Shown here one piece after another: positions 36,301 through 44,986 of a DNA stretch of 64,000 nucleotides. Within the stretch, counting starts at the first letter, position 1. Each line of letters opens with the position of its first letter. The DNA comes from Tribonema minus (lineage: Eukaryota > Sar > Xanthophyceae > Tribonematales > Tribonemataceae): positions 248,001 to 312,000 of the forward strand of contig JAFCMP010000055.1 of NCBI GenBank assembly GCA_017506865.1, given 5' to 3'. The translations under genes were made by a program, and so were the position numbers. Below the pieces are notes generated by a model, which searched no databases, was not told the origin of the DNA, and saw only the letters and a list, made by a program, of their open reading frames with translations.

Positions 36301-37600
36301 GTGCAGCTCCAAAACCAGCAAATGCGCCTCCGCCCGTCGCCGCTGCCGCGGGCGCAGCGGCGCCGCCAAAGCCAAAGCCTGTAGCAGCAGCAGGCAAGCT
36401 ACAGGTCATGACATACACACTCGGGTAACCATGGAGCGCTGCGGCCTCAAGTTACGCATGCGGCAGGGGATTCTGAAGGGTTCTGAACCCCATGCATTTC
36501 GGCGGCAGCCATCGTTGATCAGCAAAATGGCGGGCGCTGCGAAGGAGTGGACACCGTAGACATAGACAAGGCCTGGGCGTTTTTAGTAGCCTGCCAACGC
36601 AACGCTGCAATGTCGGTATAGAGAGTAGCTGCGGCAGACAACGGAAATCAGTTACCAGACGCTAACGTGCAGTAGCAGGGGACGGCGATGGTTTTGTAGA
36701 GCAGGACGCAGAAGCCCAGGTAGTGCAGGACCACGCCTTCTGCGCGCCTTGGCGGGCTTTTGAGCATGTAGGGACAGTAGTCAAGGTAAGACACCTAGTT
36801 GATTTCTGCAGCTGTTGGTGTAGAAGTATATTGCAACACTGTTGCTTGCCTGCCGCTGCCGCCTGCCTGCATGCTCCTTGCGCCTGCATACCTCAATAGT
36901 TCATCGGAGACGTTCGTGCAATTGTACCAGACTTCAGTGTTGCTGCCTGACACTGTTAGCCACCACTGCCGCTGCTGCTGATGCACACATGCTGACATAC
37001 CATTGTTGTATATGAATAAGCCTTGCCTGCTGGCGCTGCGGCGCCAAACATCGGGGCGGGCGCAGGCGCACTCGCACCAAACATGGACACACCGCCGCCG
37101 CCAGGTGCGGGCGCCGGTGCCGCGCCAAAGCTGCCAAAGCCCGGCGCCGGTGCCGCAGGTGCCGCCGCCGCAGGTGCCGCCGCGCCTCCAAAGGAAAACG
37201 AAGGCGCGGGTGCGCCTGCTGCGGCAGCAGGTGCGCCGCCAAACGAGAAGGCCGAGGCGCCCGGAGCTGGAGCCGACGCCCCGAAGCCACCGAAACCCGC
37301 GGGTGCCGCCGGCGCTGCAGCTGGCGCCCCGAAGCCACCGAACCCCGTGGGCGCCGCCGCTGCCGGCGCCGCTGCCGCTGGAGCCGCCCCGAACCCGCCA
37401 AATCCTGACGCGGCAGCAGCTGGCTGCGCGGCTCCTCCAAAACCGAAACCTCCTGGTGCGGGGGCGGGCGCCGCCGCCGCGCCTCCGAAGCCGCCAAACC
37501 CACCACCGCTAGCTGCGGGTGCCGCTGCCTGACCGAATGTGAAACCGGATGATGCTGGGGCAGCGGGGGCTGCCGCGGGCGCGCCGAAGCCTCCAAACAT
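2971..37600 (-). CDS. NUP188: NUP188-like inner-ring nucleoporin with N-terminal FG-repeat domain
   Basis: Scaffold nucleoporin of the NUP188/NUP205 class, expected in the inner ring of the nuclear pore. I chain 34 exons from ATG 37600 to TAG 2971-2973; phases agree at every junction and the lengths sum to 10707 bases (3568 residues). Exons: 37600-37027, 36378-36124, 35141-34973, 34035-32068, 31453-31097, 30548-30437, 29607-29258, 24406-23674, 22976-22851, 22432-22175, 21543-21446, 20976-20688, 20145-19762, 19420-19142, 18583-17873, 17296-17141, 16621-16312, 15446-15239, 15162-15055, 14413-14125, 13856-13782, 13386-13119, 12718-12151, 11817-11672, 11419-11391, 10897-10775, 9447-9329, 8578-8275, 7694-7430, 6873-6572, 5844-5662, 4502-4287, 3937-3738, 3145-2971. 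Human NUP188 is about 1750 residues and lacks FG repeats; here Gly/Ala inserts and the FG domain enlarge it. NUP205 is the alternative; an SH3-like stretch in exon 8 favours NUP188. The 29-base exon 25 and exon 19 are least certain. Confidence 0.7.
4514..4538 (-). repeat. 25-base poly-C run before an intron 3' splice site (minus strand)
   Basis: On the gene strand this is a C25 homopolymer followed by TACATGTGCAG and then exon 32 of the NUP188-like gene. The right-arm copy has C20 at the same place (41595-41614). It is one of many such runs acting, by position, as polypyrimidine tracts. Confidence 0.85.
4667..4912. repeat. Near-perfect hairpin palindrome at the arm boundary
   Basis: 4667-4778 and 4796-4912 are inverted copies with only a few differences, separated by a 17-base loop. 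The left half continues into the rest of the arm and is shared with the right arm. The right half is unique to this side. The large inverted duplication ends exactly at the loop, so the hairpin marks a breakpoint. It sits in intron 31 of the NUP188-like gene. Confidence 0.9.
4796..4920 (-). pseudogene. EsV-1-7-like cysteine-motif gene fragment
   Basis: The minus strand reads PYGPRGGKRTSCGEHK, then APDWVDLGHPVCDH. The pattern (Y/F)G-x2-GGK-x-T-x-C-x2-H-K-x3-WVDL-x3-C-x-H resembles the EsV-1-7 repeat known from brown algae, cryptophytes, some green algae and algal viruses. Only one module is present, with no start or stop of its own, so I treat it as a fragment. A second, broken copy forms the other half of the hairpin (4667-4778, plus strand) and a third lies in the right arm. 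The family assignment is from memory of the motif. Confidence 0.45.
15740..15840. repeat. Two tandem ~50-bp repeats in an intron
   Basis: The segment GGCATCTGCATAGCATGCGC and its surroundings occur twice about 50 bp apart, within intron 17 of the NUP188-like gene. Confidence 0.8.
16160..16320. repeat. ~90-bp tandem duplication including the exon 17 donor site
   Basis: A block running from TGCAGACCTA to GACTGCACTCACCTA occurs twice with a period of about 90 bp. The second copy carries the real 5' splice site of exon 17 (minus strand). The first is a relic with the same donor sequence inside the intron. Confidence 0.75.
17306..17332 (-). repeat. 27-base poly-C run before exon 16
   Basis: On the gene strand a C27 run is followed by GGGCCGCAG and exon 16 (TTGGTGCAGG). 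It is the longest C homopolymer in the window and lies where a U-rich polypyrimidine tract would normally be. Confidence 0.85.
17368..17425. repeat. Short minisatellite, about 20-bp unit
   Basis: GAGCTGAGTTTGC-like units occur three times in a row just upstream (gene sense) of the C27 run and exon 16 acceptor. Confidence 0.7.
19480..19790. repeat. ~161-bp tandem duplication covering the 3' end of exon 13
   Basis: GTCTCTCGAC occurs at 19480 and 19641, and the following sequence runs in parallel up to a GCGCGCCGGCGGCAG block. The second unit contains the true end of exon 13 and its donor; the first is a relic within intron 13. Confidence 0.75.
21523..21720. repeat. ~113-bp tandem duplication around the exon 11 acceptor
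   Basis: GCACTCGACGCGCT followed by CACCACCTGC occurs at 21523 and again at 21636. The first is the true start of exon 11 on the minus strand. The second is a relic in intron 10. Confidence 0.75.
22960..23290. repeat. ~151-bp tandem duplication around the exon 9 acceptor
   Basis: A unit with GGACAGC, ATGTCAGCA, CACCTCT/CACTTCT-type sequence and CCAGCAGGC repeats with a period near 150 bp. One unit includes the true exon 9 start (ATDEDLRA). The upstream relic reads ATDKTL. Confidence 0.7.
24905..25817 (+). pseudogene. p300/CBP-type histone acetyltransferase fragment A
   Basis: Codes for part of a KAT11 domain, which transfers acetyl groups from acetyl-CoA to histone lysines. A PHD-like half finger (NWIQCITCKGSAYHHCAGVN, 24941-25003) is separated by stops from a 214-residue open frame ending at 25817. 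That frame has DLASFIKERVDNRLQELE, IPYTNKC, RVYLSYLDTVALAKPAEAR, TTIYQEVVAAYMDWV and HLWSWPSAEGDEYIL. These align with human p300 from the PHD end through the SYLD motif, the CoA-contacting Arg and the HIW-type Trp. The part after EGDEYI (including the catalytic EWYKKM region) is missing, cut where the inverted copy begins. It is the best preserved of four copies and is unlikely to be an active enzyme alone. Confidence 0.75.
25785..26720 (-). pseudogene. p300/CBP-type acetyltransferase fragment B
   Basis: Inverted relative to fragment A and joined to it tail to tail near 25790. Pieces in different frames read LELKTPSNWIQCITC (PHD half finger, near 26590-26550), IYSIFAVVPVNKVVSYHVP, then VQEGQAVLFMVLYC and RAYLSYLDTLALAKPARAR, ending at IAAYMNWA. 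The frame changes and stops between these parts mark it as a pseudogene. The sequence after the Tyr/Trp helix is lost at the junction. Confidence 0.7.
26776..26815. repeat. Interstitial CCCTAA telomere-like tract 1
   Basis: About 40 bases of imperfect CCCTAA/CCCCTAA units, between fragments B and C. The matching position in the second 2-kb unit is 28767-28803. Confidence 0.8.
27150..27800 (+). pseudogene. p300/CBP-type acetyltransferase fragment C
   Basis: Tandem copy of fragment A, about 1997 bp further on. An open frame to 27732 reads DLASVIKERVDDRLQELDVE, IPYTNKC, VYLSYLDAVALAKPAEAR and VVAAYTDWVRRRGFCF, and stops right after MHL, before the Trp of the HLW motif; the following bases still encode a GDEYIL-like stretch. 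The PHD half finger present in A is not found upstream. Confidence 0.7.
27795..28720 (-). pseudogene. p300/CBP-type acetyltransferase fragment D
   Basis: Tandem copy of fragment B, about 2.0 kb further on and tail to tail with C. It reads the NWIQC-type PHD stretch near 28570, VVPVNKAA, then REGQAVLFMELYC, GRIYLSYPDTVALAKPAR and IAAYMDWA. The SYLD motif is changed to SYPD and the parts lie in different frames, so it is a pseudogene. Confidence 0.65.
28767..28803. repeat. Interstitial CCCTAA telomere-like tract 2
   Basis: CCCTAACCCCTAACCCTAAC with an AATTC interruption, at the right end of the second 2-kb unit. Confidence 0.8.
30113..30235. repeat. ~60-bp tandem duplication in an intron
   Basis: GAGCGACCAAACACCT and its flanks occur twice in succession between exons 6 and 7 of the NUP188-like gene. 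Confidence 0.85.
30282..30326. repeat. Pure (CAG)15 microsatellite
   Basis: Fifteen uninterrupted CAG units in intron 6. On the transcribed (minus) sense it reads CTG. A C run and a (CA) run follow at about 30380-30402. Confidence 0.95.
32885..37600 (-). other. FG-repeat domain of the NUP188-like protein (exons 1-4)
   Basis: Residues 1 to about 715 are Ala/Pro/Gly-rich with about 45-50 FG dipeptides: many GFGGFG and MFG units in exons 1-3, then alternating GAFGFAAP and GFAFGAPAP units in exon 4. Exon 4 (34035-32068) contains a repeat of about 40 codons in roughly four copies. Charged residues are almost absent, as in cohesive FG domains that bind transport receptors, but the spacers are Ala/Pro rather than the usual Ser/Thr/Asn/Gln. 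Exon 4 passes without a break from FG repeats into alpha-helical scaffold (ADVWRQAAF onward), so the fusion does not rest on a splice prediction. Introns 1 and 2 start with GC (AG|GCAAGG and AG|GCAAGC). Confidence 0.8.
36833..36881. repeat. Relic of the exon 2 donor region
   Basis: CAACACTGTTGCTTGCCTGC occurs here and at the true exon 2 donor (about 36109-36128), about 720 bp apart. This copy lies in intron 1 and preserves the GC donor context. Confidence 0.65.
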
Positions 37601-38437
37601 GGTCCGGAAGGGCGTTCACCGGAGCTGCTACTGCCTGCATCAGTTGTGTGTGAGCACCGCATGCAGCGACATGCAGGACTTATGACTTGCGCTCGGCTGC
37701 AACTTTGTGTCCATAGGTAGTGCGGTGCTGTCCCCAGCAAGTCTGGAGTCAATTAACAATCATTGGCACTGCTACTGGCTACTGGCACTGTTGCGCTTAC
37801 ATTGCCAACATAGGTCAAGCGTGTCAACCAACCAACGCAACCAGCTACGCCAGAGCGTGCAGCTCCGTGCACGCAAACCCTGCACAGCGATAGCTTCTAG
37901 CGGTAAGCCATACAAGTACGGCATCAGCATTCGGATATTTTACACTGATGCGATTCAGAAGCAGCATCGTGGTGTGGGCACGCTGCAAGTTGCAAACTCA
38001 CACACAATGCATCAACGATCTTTTTTCATCCGCGCACCTTCCTTAGGTATGGATCAAAACAAGATCTCTGCGCATATCGCGCCTCCTCCGTGGCAAAGCT
38101 GCTGTCTCCGCAGATAATTGAAGGTCCTCACTGCATTCCTCAGGCTACCAAACCCCCAGGCTTTTCTCGCCTTCCTTCGAACCCTGTGAGCACTGAGATG
38201 CAGTTGAACTTGGCGTGTCACACCTTTTACCTGCCCTACAGGACAGCTTACTTTAGGCGCAGTTGAACAGAGAGGTTTTCGGTGAGTGAGCATTGTGCCA
38301 GCTGCTTGGTACATGAAAGTTGATGAGCGCCGCAGGCTTCTGCAGCGCGACCTGCGGCTGATGCGAAGATAATGCATGCTGTTCTGAGGTCTCAGGTCGC
38401 TTCTGATTCACCATCTGCCTTCGTGTTGCCTATCCAG
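37601..38437. promoter_or_regulatory. Divergent intergenic region, NUP188-like / unknown gene
   Basis: Lies between the NUP188-like ATG (minus) and the first exon I can support of the plus-strand gene. Early exons of the plus-strand gene may sit here (a possible acceptor is at about 38045). I see no clear core promoter motif, so a shared promoter is an inference from the divergent layout. Confidence 0.35.
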
Positions 38438-40365
38438 ATCGACGACAGCCTTTCACGTTGAGCGAAGCAAAGGACGACAAATATGCTGCGCTTGGCAAGG
38501 ACGAGTGTGAGCTGGGGTCGGCAACTGCATGTCCGGGCACCAATGGCGATGACTTCAAGGTGCGCTTAGCGTAGTGTTCTGTGTGCAGTGCCAGGCATTG
38601 ATCGTGAAAGCACTGAAGTATGCACACGCAACTCCAGCATCGCATGACGCCAATGTGATATTGAACGTGTCTCATACTGCTTATGCTCGGTCGATCGATG
38701 TGAAATTGCGGGCTGTAGCTGCTACACTCATTGCTGACGAGGGTGAACGTATGGCTGACTTGAATTGAACTGCTGCTGCCAACGTGACCCGCTGGCTGCA
38801 CTTCTGCAATCTGATTGCAGGGGCATGGGCACGAAGGCATCGCCTGAGGAGCGCAGGGAGACCTCAGAAGAAATTGAGAAGGATCAAGGTAAAAGCACTT
38901 GATGTACCCATCAAGCATCGGACTGATGCATTGCAATGCTGTCATTTCATCAGTGTGCTGTTGGAGAAGAGCGGCGCCTTTTCGCAAGACCATGAGTATG
39001 TGTCGGCACACATCGTGAAGGGGGCTTCAGACTTGCACATGCTGATGTCATTGTCTCATCACGGATGCTTGACTCCTTTCGACACTGGCGCAATGCAGTG
39101 CCAGTGGTGACAGGTCAAGTTGCCTGTTATGTACATGCAAGTGCGGGTACATACAAGTGCAGACCCGGCTACACAAGGTCTCATAATGTCCGCAAGGCTG
39201 CGCCAGCTTTTCCTTGTGGCCACAGGTCTGCGCCAGCTTTTCCTTGTGGTGCATTCTTCGATCAGCCTCACTGTTTGGTTGTACAAGATCTGTTTTAATG
39301 TGAGCTTGTCATGATAATCAGCAATATTCTCAGTCGACAGTGAATGTGGTATTTGAGCTGCAGTTTGACTTCAAAAGCCTTGACGCGCGATGAAATGAAA
39401 ATCAACTTAGAATGAATGCTGCGTTTCTCAGGCACTTGCTACTTCCGAAGTATGGTTTAGTGCAATTTGTCACCATTCACAAACAGTGCATGACCGCCGC
39501 TGTCGTAGACACTTCAGCACACGGAGACTTCATGCCAGTCACTGTAGCCATCACCCATGGATATTGCATGTGATACAGTGTGTATAGCCCCGTCCTGCGC
39601 CATTGACCCAGGCGTCCGACTAAATGCCAGTTGAAATGCAGATTGCACTTTGTAGAATAAGATTGCTGTTGCCTGATATAATGCATTCGTGCTGTAAGTC
39701 ACCACCTCTTCAATAATCATTGTCATGGACAGTGGCTGCCGCAACGACATCCATGGTGGGATGCATGCCTGTACGAGGGGGCACTTGTGTTTGACAGAAC
39801 GCTTCTTTGGCATTTTCCACTTTTCCACCTTTGCACATCACAACTGAAGACAGCGAGTGTCATCATGTTTCAACCGACGCTCTGTCCCCCCCAAAATATC
39901 CTTCGACAAAGACTGTCGTCAGCTCTGGCGCTTGAAAAACTCCGCATGCAACTTTCTAGCTTCGCACGCCAATGACACGCTACACGCCAATCCTGTCGAG
40001 ACATTTCATGAACTCCTGATGGTGTGCAGCTGTTGCACCTTGCCTCGCATTGCATCCCCGGTGCACAATCACGGTGGTGGTACCTAACGCCCCCCCCCCC
40101 CCCCCTCGCCCCCCCCCCCCTTCCCCTATCAGGCGTCATCCTCGAGGGCGGCAACTCTGTCACGCGCACGGAGGAGATGTCCCTCAACGACCCCGCCAAC
40201 GACATCCTCCCCGACGAGCTCAAGGAGAAGCTGGCGGGCACGGAGAAGGCGGGCGCCGCCGACAAGCGCGCGCGCAACGCCTCCGATCCCAACAATGGCG
40301 TCAAGGCGGCGGGGGGCGTGGACGAGGGGCCGCTGCCGGACAGCGTGCCGCGTCAGAACTCGTGA
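38438..40365 (+). CDS. Unrecognised small gene, three exons supported
   Basis: Likely exons: 38438-38559 (TLSEAKDDKYAALGKDECEL), 38821-38888 (MGTKASPEERRETSEEIEKD) and 40133-40365 (VILEGGNSVTRTEEMSLN ... PDSVPRQNS, TGA). The last junction is phase-consistent and its acceptor follows two long C runs. The first two exons do not join in phase, so an exon between them is missing from this model, and the N-terminus is not located. The product is hydrophilic, acidic and Lys/Glu/Ala-rich, and looks disordered; there are two cysteines in the first exon. No family recognised. The introns at 38560-38820 and 38889-40132 hold nothing else I can support. Confidence 0.5.
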
Positions 40366-40514
40366 TGCACGCCGTGCGCGGTGTGGTGGCTAGGGGGGCG
40401 GCGGGCGCCTCGAGAGATCGCGGCGCCGCAGCGACGGCGCAAGTGCGTGCGTGTTGCGGCGCGGCGCGCTGCAACGGAGCGTCATTGCTGATGTTCTTCA
40501 GCGCCTTTTGACAG

Positions 40515-41312
40515 CGGGCCGGCCCGGATGGCATGAGTGGGGGCACTGAGGAGGGCCAGGGAAATCGGCGGGGGACAGGGGGGAGGGCGAACGGGGGGAG
40601 GCCACTCGAGCTCTGCCGACGGGAGGCCGCTCGACATTATGTGCTTCATGTGTGCATTGCACGCTGCTGCAATGATGAGCGTACATCGCGATGCTCGATG
40701 GCGGCACGTGAGGTCGGGGGGGGGGGGGGGGGGGGCATGAATAGTTGTCAGCAGGATGCGCACCCCGTCCTGGCGCAGTAAAAAGCAGCGGCGCCATTTT
40801 GTGACCGTGCGCCGAAAAAAGTGTCCAACGGCCAAGTGGTATAGAGCCACGTGTGCGGCGAGCGCTTTGCTGTACAAGTACGGACGCGTGACATGTATAT
40901 TTGCAAACATGCATGTGTCTTGGCATATGTGAAAATAACTGTGCGTGTGCCCACGTCAATGGGAGAACAGGCAAGCCACGTGCCTGCAACATTTGTGTGC
41001 ATCACAGGAGCGCAATATATAATACCCCACATGATGATGGTCCGTTATTGCTGTCCTGCTGTATACCTCATTGTTGTCAACATCTCACATCATAGTCCAT
41101 TTAAACGCATCATCTTGGGTTCACTTTGTTCCGTCACACAATGCAACTGATCACTTGCATGTGCAGAAATACTGTTTATGGTGGTCAGCAACATTGCACA
41201 GCTGCTGACTTGCCTTCCAATGCCCAGACGCTCAGTTCGAATTCAGCTGCGTTCTTCGTCCTGATTTGTTATCAACGTCTCATTGGCGCCAAAATTCAAC
41301 GAGAGTTAAAGT
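40515..41312 (+). repeat. Dispersed ~0.8-kb repeat, copy beside the right-arm boundary
   Basis: Resembles 43990-44765 (same strand) and 1195-1995 (opposite strand). It starts near GGGCCGGCCCGG and ends near GGCGCCAAAATTCAACGAGAG. It stops within about 20 bp of the start of the right arm, so it may have helped form the breakpoint. No open frame is shared between copies. Confidence 0.65.
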
Positions 41313-41319
41313 GCAGGCC

Positions 41320-41502
41320 TCAGACATGTGCACCGGCCGTGCGTGCTATGGTGCACAGCCCGCCGTCGGCGGAGACGTGGTTATGCACGGGGTGCCTGAG
41401 GTCGACCCAGTCCGGCGCCTTGTGCTCTCCGCAGCTGGTGCGCTTGCCCCTACGCCATAGGACCGCTCCGCGCGCGACGCATTGCTGCACACGTGCGTCC
41501 AT
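41320..41502 (-). pseudogene. EsV-1-7-like fragment, right-arm copy
   Basis: Minus-strand KRTSCGEHKAPDWVDL followed by RHPVHNH. It matches the hairpin fragment in the left arm (left half), in a single copy here. One metal-ligand-type Cys of the left copy is a His. Gene fragment without its own start; broken. Confidence 0.4.
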
Positions 41503-41624
41503 TCAGCGCCGTAATTTCTCTCCTCACGCTCCCGCCTGAGCGCTGCTGCCGCCCACTGCTCACGCCGCCTCGCGCTCAGCCACACTACCGCCCGCCCCCC
41601 CCCCCCCCCCCCCCATATGTGCAG

Positions 41625-43159
41625 GTCATGCTCTGCCGATATGCCGCTGCAGTGATTGCGGACGTTGACTCCATGCCGCGCGGCGCTGAGAGCTGGCAGC
41701 TGGAGGATCGCCAGGTCAGCCTCACGCTCGCCGTGCGCAGCGGCGGCCACCACCGCGGCGGCCTGCGGGCGCACCAGGAGATGCTGGGCGCGCTGCTCGA
41801 GCACGCGGCGTTCCTGCTGGCGGCCAGCGCGATCGGCCACGTGAGAGTGATGGGCGAGTTGGTCGTGGGAGGTCCAACGGGCATTCTGCATCTTTTAGAA
41901 CATACAGTAGAAAAAGCGATCTGTCGCGTCACTGGCCTGCTGCCTGCACCCGTCGCGTCTGCGCGCGCACTTTGGCGCATGCAGTGTGTTTGTCCAGGAC
42001 AACAAGCATGCCCTGCTCTCGTTTCCCAACCACGCTTGTCAGCCGCACCATCCAGCCAGCTCGAAGGCGTCACGGGGCGCAGTACCTGAGCTCGTCGTTA
42101 CGCATGCGCCTTTGCGATCGTCGCACAAGAGATCACTCGCGGCTTCTCAAACATCCCTGACCCTTCTGTCTTGTCATCTTGTGCCCCCGGCAGGAGCGGA
42201 GCGCGCCGCTGCCGGACCCCGCCGCCATCGCGACAGTGCACAGGGATCTGCACGGAGTGTTTGCGGTGCTGCTCGCGCCGCCGCAGTGGGACGAAGCTGC
42301 CGCCGCCGCCGCCGCTGCCGCCGGCACCGGCGTGTGGCGCTTTGTGGATGCGGCGTTCGTAGACGGATTCGTGCGCACCGAGATACTGGGCCCCACGTGA
42401 GCGCACATCCCTACTCTGAACATGCGTGCGCGTTTCGAAGCGCGCCAGTGCTTGTGGCGGTACAGCGTGCGGCGTGCGCGTGCGGTTGGTTTGCGTTTCG
42501 GTGCGGAGGCAGTAGGGCGCCGGCATGCAGTCGATGGGTGGCGCAATGCGACTGTGTCAGCGCTCTGCCGTAGGAGCGTTGACTGTGACCTTGAGACGAG
42601 TGCGCGCAACTGTGACTGCGTGAGCGCCAAAACTGTTGTGATGCACGCCGTTTGTGTAGGACGCGTGGGATATACAGGGCATGCATGATGAGCGCTGCAT
42701 GTGCAAATGGCGGTTCAGGCCGCACTTGCCGAGGGTGGTGATTTTCATTAAGACAGACGGCGTGCACCAAATCGAGGCATGCACAGCATCACACTGCTCT
42801 GCAGCAACATGTCGGTTGCGTGTGCGTGATCGCCCCCCCCCCCCCCCCCCCCCCCCGTCAGAGTAGCATCCATGCCGCAGCACACCGAAACCCCATCCCT
42901 CACACCACGCCCGGCGCTTCGTCAAGACCGCCCTCCGAGCGCTCACGCTGTCGGTCGCCTGCGCCACCGCCACCGCCGCTGCAGACTCGCCAAGGCGACG
43001 GCGGCGGCTGAGGCGGAGAGGGCGGCGCACGCAACGCGCGGCTCGCACGGCACGCCGCGCAGGGGGCTGCGGCAGCGCTCGTCGCCTTCGCCGCTGCCGC
43101 TGCCGCCGCCCGCGTCGCCGTGCGCGTGCGGCGCACCGCAGCTCCTGTTTGGTCAGTAG
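41625..43159 (+). pseudogene. Duplicated last three exons of the NUP188-like gene
   Basis: 41625-41840, 42194-42396 and 42985-43159 match exons 32-34. All splice sites (gtgaga, gtgagc, and acceptors after C runs or GCTGCAG), the phases and the TAG stop are kept. The first exon differs from the main copy at about 15 of 216 bases and 6 of 72 residues; the second has one extra Ala codon. The remaining 31 exons are absent, so this is a 3' fragment of the gene. The intact frame means either a recent duplication or use as part of another transcript. I see no start upstream. Confidence 0.75.
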
Positions 43160-43989
43160 CGTAGCGGCAGACAAGAGGTATCTGGTGCCAGGCGCGCGCG
43201 TGAGCGCCGGCAAGAGGCGCGCTGCGACGCTGGCGTGTGATGCCAGAGAAGCTGCGCCGGGCTGCGCCTGCTGCCCGCGACGTGTAATCAGCGCGTTGGT
43301 TCAGCCGCACGTGTGCTGCGGTCGCCGTGTGGTCGGTGGTGGTGGGGGGCTGTCAAGGGGTGAGCTTGGGGATGAGAGGATCGAGGATGAACCGATAATG
43401 ATGATGGATGCGTGCTTTGTCCGCATGCCCACCCGATGATTTGGTGGGGAGTTGGCATTTGTGGAAGGTGGAGTGGCACGCGGTGGTCTGGCACATGCCT
43501 AACTGAACAAGCATAAGTTGTCCTTGACCGAGAGTGCCGGCAGCATTTTGTGCTTGCTGCGATGCAAACACCAAACGCCGTGCCAGTGCTGCAAAATGGC
43601 GCACACGACAAATGAACACACAACTGATCCTGGCACTTGTACACATTCTCTTCTTGCAAGTCCTTCTTGGTGCATGCCACATCTAAGCTGTGGTACTTTG
43701 CTTGTGGCGGTGAGTGAGGCGATGCAAAAGCAAATTGCCCTTTAGCAACCTTCTGAGGTGATATGCATGCTTTCATCTGCAGATTGTGCAGTGCGCGTTG
43801 CCATAAAAGACGCATCGTCTGAAACCACACTACATATGTCTGTAACTGGATCATGCAGTTGAAGTGCCACACGGGCTTCATAACTCTGACGGAAACATGC
43901 AATAGAAGATGGGGAAAACATAGAAGATGCATAAAACACACCATGACAGTTCCCCGCCTGCGGGCCCCAGTGCTGCATTCACATGCAAT

Positions 43990-44765
43990 ACAGCGGCTGC
44001 GTTGACTTGTGCGGGCCGCCCCGGAGGCAGGGAATAGGGGGGAGGCAGGCCACTGGAGCTTTGGGTTGGGGAGGTTGTGTACTTCATATGCGCATTGCAC
44101 ACTGCTCCGACGATGAGCGTACCCCGCAATGCTCGATGGTGACACCTGTTGTTAATGGGCGTTGCGGGGGGGGGTACGTGGACAGTTGTCAGCAGGGGTG
44201 CGCACCCCATTGTGGCGCAGCAACAAGCAGCCGCGCCAACTCTGTGACCGTGCACTGCACAAAGTGTTGCCAGCAAAGTGGCTTAGAGCCACGTGCGTGG
44301 CGACCGCCTTGCTGTACAAATATGGGACGCGTGGTATGTATATTCGCAAGCATGCATGTGTCTTGGCGTATGTGAGAGTAATTGGCGCGTATGCCAGCGT
44401 CAAATGGAGAACAGGCAAGCCACGTGCCTGCAACTTATGTGTGCATCACAGGAGCGCAATATATACACACCCGCATGATGATGGTTTGTTATTGCTGTCC
44501 TGCTGTAAGCCTCATTGTGAGCAACATGTCAAGTCATGGTGCATCTCGAGGTCAGAAATATTCTCACCGTTTCTGATGGGCATCATCTTGGGTTACACTT
44601 TGTTTCGTCAAACAGTGCGACCTCTCACATGTATGCGCAGCCTTTTTGGTCATGTGCACACATGTGTCCACCTAACAGCTGCTTTCAATGCCCAGAGTGT
44701 GCCAGAGAAAACTTCAACACAGGTGGCGCCAAAAATTCAAGTGAGAGTTGAAGTGCGAGGCGACT
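43990..44765 (+). repeat. Dispersed ~0.8-kb repeat, copy in right arm
   Basis: Partner of the left-arm copy through the arm duplication and a more distant relative of 40515-41312. Shared landmarks are GAGAACAGGCAAGCCACGTG and a GGCGCCAAAAATTCAA-type end. Confidence 0.65.
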
Positions 44766-44826
44766 CACACAAGGCAAGGCAAACAGGGGGCTGCATCTAG
44801 CACCGACCAACGTCACCATTTGCTCT

Positions 44827-44853
44827 CAGCAGCAGCAGCAGCAGCAGCAGCAG
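44827..44853. repeat. (CAG)9 tract, right arm
   Basis: Nine CAG units about 130 bp upstream of the acidic-tailed gene, matching the interrupted tract at 1077-1112. Confidence 0.95.
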
Positions 44854-44986
44854 CGCCACGGGCCACAGTACAGGCAGGGAGCCCCATATCTTTCTGTAAG
44901 CAGAGCTCGATCCTTTGACCGCTGGCCTTGAGCCTGAACACTTCGACTTGCGGCAGGCATTTAGCAAGTGCTGCGCAGCGACAGCC

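Larger units (their letters stand above)
43160..44986. other. Spacer in right arm
   Basis: Counterpart of 860-2970. It contains the dispersed repeat at 43990-44765 and the CAG tract at 44827. A long open frame on the minus strand here is not conserved in the left arm and is not called as a gene. Confidence 0.6.

Noticed and set aside
38574-38768. Open frame that could be the missing exon of the unknown gene
   Set aside because: It has an acceptor-like start, but no donor gives the phase needed to join the next exon.
43288-44145. 285-residue open frame on the minus strand in the right arm
   Set aside because: The matching left-arm sequence is broken in this frame and shows no coding-type conservation.
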